A program made the translations under genes and the position numbers. From the NCBI GenBank assembly GCA_003117195.1, contig BDSI01000013.1:1502332-1566331 (forward strand): a DNA stretch of 64,000 nucleotides, written 5' to 3'. The DNA comes from Eudorina sp. 2006-703-Eu-15 (Eukaryota; Chlorophyta; Chlorophyceae; Chlamydomonadales; Volvocaceae). This document shows positions 59,515 to 64,000 of the stretch, piece after piece (the first letter of the stretch is position 1; every line of letters begins with the position of its first letter). The notes below the pieces were generated by a model. The model had not been told where the DNA came from. It made no database searches and saw nothing but the letters and a program-made list of their open reading frames with translations.

Positions 59515-61072
59515 TAGCCGGAAGGACGGACGGACGGAGGGACGGATGTGGCTCAGTTGCTGGACAGCAGGCAGACCGGCGGCCGTAAATTCGTTTGATG
59601 TGCAGTGCGTGTGCAAGGTGTGCTTCGTGTGTGTGCGTGTTCAATGAGGGGCGGGGAAGCTGGAGCACTGTGTGGGCAACGATCGCAGGATGCACGTGAT
59701 GAGCGTGACAGCGACAGGACAGATGACCTAACGCGATGTGTAGGCAGGTAGGCAGAAACGCAGGCAGGGACGTAGGTACGCATTTCCGGTAGCAGTAGGC
59801 AGTTTAGGACAGTCCGTAACAGGACGCTTTGCGGGAAAGCAACTCTGCCAAAGTACACAGAGGGCCGATGCAGTACGCTGTAGCATTCGAAACATTTGGG
59901 TCCAACTGCTGTACAAAAAGGTGATGACGGAGTGAACGCCAACGCCGGACAGTACAATCGAAGTGGTGGCTTTTGGGGGTTACGTAATCACGCACTACAA
60001 GAAGGAAATGCTTTTGACGCAAGCGGGACTCTGACGATGCGTGACCCAAATCGGATTTCATGTGAATTTCTTAGTGTTCAGGGGAAAAGGGGCCAGAAGC
60101 AGAGTAGTCACGCCTACCTCCCGTTCGGCTCAACGATCTCAGTTGACAATCGAACAATCACCGATTAGTTTTGCCCCCGTACGAGTGGAACCAGAATCGG
60201 CCAGGTTTGGTGGGTCAGGAGGACCCGTTAGTTGGCGCCGTACCAGGCTTCGGTGGGACCGCATCTGAGGTGTAACGTGCGCCCCAACGTACGGCCCCTG
60301 AATGGAATGGATCACGAGTGTCTAAGGATCCAGAATAATGGAGGGGATTGGGTCGGCGTGTGTGCGTGTCACCTGTAACCCGAGCGCTGGATATCGCAAA
60401 TGGTGGGGTTGGGACTTAGGAACACGAACATTACCACTTAATTCCCCTCAGTCCCGCTCAGTTAGGCTGAGCACTGTTCTTGCAACTGTGTCAGCGAGTT
60501 AAGCAGTCGCCGCGCGCGTCAGGCGCAAGCACTCGTTTAGGCTATCGCCATTGGCAATACTTGCACCTATGATACGAGCTTCGTGGTTACAAGGACCGAA
60601 CCGCGTATGCAGGTCGTGCAGTTAGCTTTAAGTTCTGACGATGTTGTAAGCCTGGGCTCCGCGCCTCCTTCTGTTAGCCCCCTTTCCTGCTTACCCCGAG
60701 TCTCATCAAGAAGCAGCATCACCTATAAGCGAGAGAGGGAGAGGGCGAGGAGGGCTCGGGCGACCCCGATCAGAGTGTCGTCGCGTGAAATGCCCCCGCG
60801 CCGATTACTGGAGGTTGCAGCCATCAAACCAACGCCTGCTCATTTGGTTGTAAGCGTCAAAGCGCTGGCTACGGCTCAGCCGCTGAGACGAGCGTCGTAC
60901 CTAAGTGGGAAGCCGTAACAGGACATTAGCCGTCAAACTGAAATGTTAAATCCATTCTACTACCCGTAACCTGTTGCTCTGTTAGCTCCTTCACATTATA
61001 CCGTTCGCAACAGCATGTATTGTACCATATCATACCGACATATCAGACCATATGGTCCTTTCTCAAGTCTCC
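56248..61072 (+). repeat. Second copy of the ILP1 duplicated block
   Basis: Matches the block starting at 29972 with loss of the intron/exon 6-7 segment, a 12-base difference near 60225, a loss of about 28 bases near 60330, and smaller indels further on (about 60505 and 60912). The 3' flank after the ILP1 stop is duplicated to CTTTCTCAAGT at about 61071, where the original joins the LRR fragment and this copy joins the coiled-coil gene. Confidence 0.9.
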
Positions 61073-61085
61073 TATATCCAACCCC

Positions 61086-63194
61086 ATGCCAGCGCACGCG
61101 AGTTTGCGTGGCAAGCTCGGCAGGTGAAGCCGCGAAGGAGCGCGCGAAATTGATCTGGCGCCAGCGTCTGCGAAGGAGATCGAATCAGGGCCCCTATGAC
61201 AACTTGTAAGCTTCCTTGCTTGACGCGCGAGTAAGAGTAATCTGCGATGACACAAAAGCGTTTGATGCAGGATTCTGCGCTACTTGAGGACGGTGCAGCA
61301 GGGGTTGTCATCGGTGGAGGAGGAGATGGCAACGATGAAGGAGGACATTGCAACGGTGAAGGAGGACATTGCAACGGTGAAGGAGGACATTGCAACGGTG
61401 AAGGAGGAGATGGCAACGGTGAAGGACGACGTTGCAACGCTGAAGGACGACGTTGCAACGGTGAAGGAGGAGATGGCAACGGTGAAGGACGACGTTGCAA
61501 CGCTGAAGGACGACGTTGCAACGCTGAAGGAGGACGTTGCAACGGTGAAGGAGGAGATGGCAACGGTGAAGGAGGAGATGGCAACGGTGAAGGAGGAGAT
61601 GGCAACGGTGAAGGAGGAGATGGCAACGGTGAAGGAGGAGATGGCAACGGTGAAGGAGGACGTTGCAACGCTGAAGGAGGACGTTGCAACGGTGAAGGAG
61701 GAGATGAACGCGTTGAACCTGCGAACGACCGCGAATAACGGCAGAGTCAAGGAGGCCGTTGGATTCCTCTCCGAGGCAGCGACAGTCTCCCAGTACGAGA
61801 GGCAAGGCGTCAGCAGCGGCGCTACGAAGTTGGTTACGCTCATTGACGTGCTTGAGCTGGCGCTGCCCGAAGTAGTCAAGAAGGCAGCAAGACGCCGACT
61901 CACCCTTCTGAGCGATATCCATGCCGCGGTCATTGCGCCTCTCTTGGACAAGGTATGCAATCTGCATGTGCTGCGGGGGACACAGCTGAAAGGTTTTTGG
62001 CACATCCTTTAGGGTTCCTTCAAGCTCCCTAGCGCGGCGCAAGGCTGGTCTGACAGTAACTGCTTTGACACGTACAGGACCTGGGCTTCCTGACCGCCGT
62101 GGAGCTGATGCTCGCGTGTGAGGGTGGAAAGCAGGTGCGCCCTGTCAGCTGGCCAATCACCCCATGTTGGAGGGGCAAGCCTTGGACTTTGAACAACTGG
62201 CCACGGTGACTTGATTTGCAGGACGTGGCAGTCGTGAAGGAGCTTCTGGCAGGGTGCCGCGGGCTGGGCGAGGACAAGGCTGCTGCAGAGCAAGTACGGC
62301 ACATGCTGGTCAAGCTGCAGCAGCGGAAGGATCCCCCAGCACCAAAGGGCCTTAAGGCCGAGTTGCGTGATTTGCTCCAGTATGTGAACGGCGACCTCGA
62401 GGTTCGCAAGGAGCTGCTAGCGGGGCCACTATTTGTTCGCTGCGCCACTGCCGTGGTGGACGGGCGCTACACTGGTGAGCTGCAGGTGGACGCAGGCGTG
62501 GCGGGCGGCTGCAAGGTGGACATGCTCTGTGCTTTGCTCCAGCTCAAGCTTGGGGAAACCAAGTACAACCCCAGGGGTAAGCAAATGGCAGCACATGTTG
62601 GTCCTCTGTTCCCCCTGTTGTCAGTCAGCTGTCAGACGGTGGTGAACTTTATGGGCTCAGTTTTGGGCGGAGGGGGAGTGAAGACCCACCTATAGGTTGC
62701 ATGTGCGGTTGCACAGGCAATCGTACCCCAAACTACTGACGGTGCCAGGCAGCTCTGGTGCACTAGAGTGTACAGCACCCGCAGACGTCTTGCAGCTGAG
62801 CCAAATCTCTATAAATGTGTATGATGTGTGCCTGGCTGAGTAACTGGTATTGCACTTCTTACCACCTGCAGATGTGGAGAAAGCTAAGTCCCAGCTGCAG
62901 AGTGTTGGCAAGGTGGCGGCCTACGCACTCGACAAGGCGCTGGCAGCATGCTTCACCAAATCAACCATTGCCAGCATGCCTGAGCTGAAAAGGCTCCCCC
63001 GCACGCTGCACGTCCACGGTGTGTGCATCTACATAGGGCGGGCGACCAAGCAGCAGCTGGCCCGGTGGGAGAACCAGCCCCGGGTGGACCTGGATGGGAA
63101 GGTGCTGAGCTGCGGGCCTGAGGGGGTGAAGGGTCTGACGAGTGCCACACTAGTGCTCAGCGTGGTGAGCGCGCTGGAGCGCAGCCAGACCTGA
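61086..63194 (+). CDS. Five-exon coiled-coil protein with heptad repeats, 484 aa
   Basis: Exons 61086-61123, 61271-61952, 62078-62134, 62222-62576 and 62872-63194 join in phase from an ATG to TGA. After a short basic start (MPAHASLRGKLG) comes a coiled coil of about 18 heptads of the type ATVKEEM, ATVKDDV or ATLKEDV (residues about 30-155). Helical segments follow (VSQYERQGVSSGATKLVTLI, DLGFLTAVELMLACEGGKQ, VVKELLAGCRGLGEDKAAAE). The C-terminal part has GRYTGELQVDAG, KVDMLCALLQLKLGETKY, KAKSQLQSVGKVAAYAL and VHGVCIYIGRA. A strand with LLQLKL followed by a helix starting KAxxQLxxxxxYA is suggestive of a PD-(D/E)XK-like fold, but the acidic residue before LKL is replaced by Gln. I do not recognise the family. 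Confidence 0.7.
61320..61705 (+). repeat. 21-bp coding minisatellite (heptad-encoding)
   Basis: About 18 tandem units with the theme AAGGAGGAGATGGCAACGGT and variants GACATT or GACGTT in the middle. One unit encodes exactly one coiled-coil heptad, so gain or loss of units keeps both the frame and the heptad phase. Other frames are open only because the unit length is a multiple of three. Confidence 0.92.
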
Positions 63195-63465
63195 AGATGC
63201 GTGGGTAGCATAGTAGATAGTTGCGGCAAGTCATGTGCATGTCATGCAGGTGCTGTGCTGCACGTGAGGAGTGGGTTTGGCTGACTGCTGACGGGAAGGT
63301 CTGGAGCATTATTGAACAAACACGGGGCTGAAAAGCGCGCACTTGATGCTAAGGGGCCCAGCCACGCAGACAACCATTGCAGTTCTAGATGGTACAGGTG
63401 ACGAGGGGTGACAAGGAGGGATGGGAGTGGGACCCGTCACAGACAGCAATCAACATGGGGGACGG

Positions 63466-64000
63466 GGTTGCGGCGGTTGCCTCCCTGGCAGAGGGACTGC
63501 GGCGGTTGCAGGCCTCCCACAAGCAGGTCCAGCAGAATGCACGGCACACGGCGGACAACCTGACCTCCTCGCTGGCCCGGGTGGAGGGCCTGGAGGCGGA
63601 GCTGCGGCAGGCGGGGGACAAGTACCTGTTCATGCAGAAGCTCAAGGCCTATGTGGCGGACCTGGGACCTGTGTGACTGCCTCCAGGTGCGACACGGCGG
63701 AGTGAAGCGCACCACACCGCAGCCAGTACCGCCGCACCGCCCATGCGAACGGAGATGTGGTCGTGGTCGGGCGGGCGGGCGGGCGGGGACATGAGAAAAG
63801 GCACGGAGGCTGTAGGCGCGGGGCGGGGCCGACTCCACCTGATGGCCCATGCCAGCCGTAGTGGTGCTCACCTGCATCAGGTGTCAGCTGTGCTTGCATG
63901 CTCCGGCCCCGTGGCTGTCCTTGCGCCTCCGCCTTCGCTCCCAGTGACCTGCGCCTCATACGGTCCCCGCCTTTGCTCGCTGCTAGGTCTTGTCGTTGTG
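63466..64000 (+). pseudogene. Third partial copy of ILP1 (exon 5 and following intron), runs off the window
   Basis: Matches the full gene from about 29927 to 30466 through the end of exon 5 and into its intron. A 7-base duplication (GGACCTG, about 63660-63673) just before the exon end shifts the frame into a stop (ADLGPV then TGA). The upstream junction lies at about 63465 in unrelated sequence. The copy continues past the window, so its extent is unknown. Confidence 0.85.

Noticed and set aside
56248..61072. Helitron capture of the ILP1 fragment
   Set aside because: I found no TC start, CTRR end with preceding hairpin, or Rep/helicase coding. A segmental duplication explains the data more simply.
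61247..61738. Alternative frame with GGDGNGEGG-type repeats
   Set aside because: It is a second open frame of the 21-bp array. Only the ATVKEEM frame joins to the downstream exons in phase.
1..64000. CRISPR arrays, bacterial operons, rRNA or tRNA genes
   Set aside because: Tandem arrays here lack unique spacers of regular length, the genes are spliced, and no rRNA or tRNA pattern was recognised.

Overview
This window looks like nuclear DNA of a volvocine (Chlamydomonas-like) green alga. The genes are GC-rich and split by many short GT-AG introns. One gene is a plant/green-lineage lycopene epsilon-cyclase. The splicing-factor gene has the plant ILP1 arrangement at its C-terminus. There are long Ala/Gly/Pro/Gln-rich tails, TGTAA-type candidate polyadenylation signals, and a DIRS/TOC-class tyrosine-recombinase retroelement of the sort known in Chlamydomonas. 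Exon models below were built by hand from splice sites and phase continuity; no alignment was run.

The left part (1-35.9 kb) is ordinary genic sequence. It holds the 3' eight exons of lycopene epsilon-cyclase (+), a gene-poor stretch (5.3-11.2 kb), a seven-exon Aurora/PLK-like protein kinase (+), another gene-poor stretch, and a very large minus-strand gene (17.6-25.9 kb). That gene is a KDM2/KDM7-type JmjC protein whose iron and 2-oxoglutarate ligands are all replaced and which carries a roughly 2000-residue low-complexity tail. An unrecognised minus-strand gene or N-terminal extension follows (26.2-27.0 kb). Next is a complete twelve-exon PAXBP1/GCFC/ILP1 gene (+), a spliceosome-linked factor.

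The right part (35.9-64 kb) is a patchwork of gene fragments, repeats and mobile DNA. It contains a leucine-rich-repeat gene fragment and a membrane-anchored coiled-coil ORF. A retroelement ORF carries RNase H, a zinc finger and a nuclease-like domain. An mTERF-like gene is broken by an 88-bp perfect palindrome with 10-bp target duplications. A decayed DIRS element has lost its reverse transcriptase to a minisatellite. A spliced gene appears to fuse DUF4258-like and DUF2283-like domains, which are bacterial toxin/antitoxin-type partners. A truncated tryptophan synthase beta gene abuts an intronless giant-virus-like ORF. Two secondary copies of parts of the ILP1 gene are present, and one has been refitted with an in-frame ATG from a dispersed 185-bp repeat. 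A five-exon coiled-coil gene built on 21-bp DNA repeats lies near the end.

The housekeeping genes on the left (carotenoid synthesis, splicing, signalling, chromatin) show no operon-like relationship. The interest of the window lies in how the right half was assembled: recent duplications of about 99% identity by eye, gene truncation at duplication borders, and host or foreign ORFs placed against mobile DNA.
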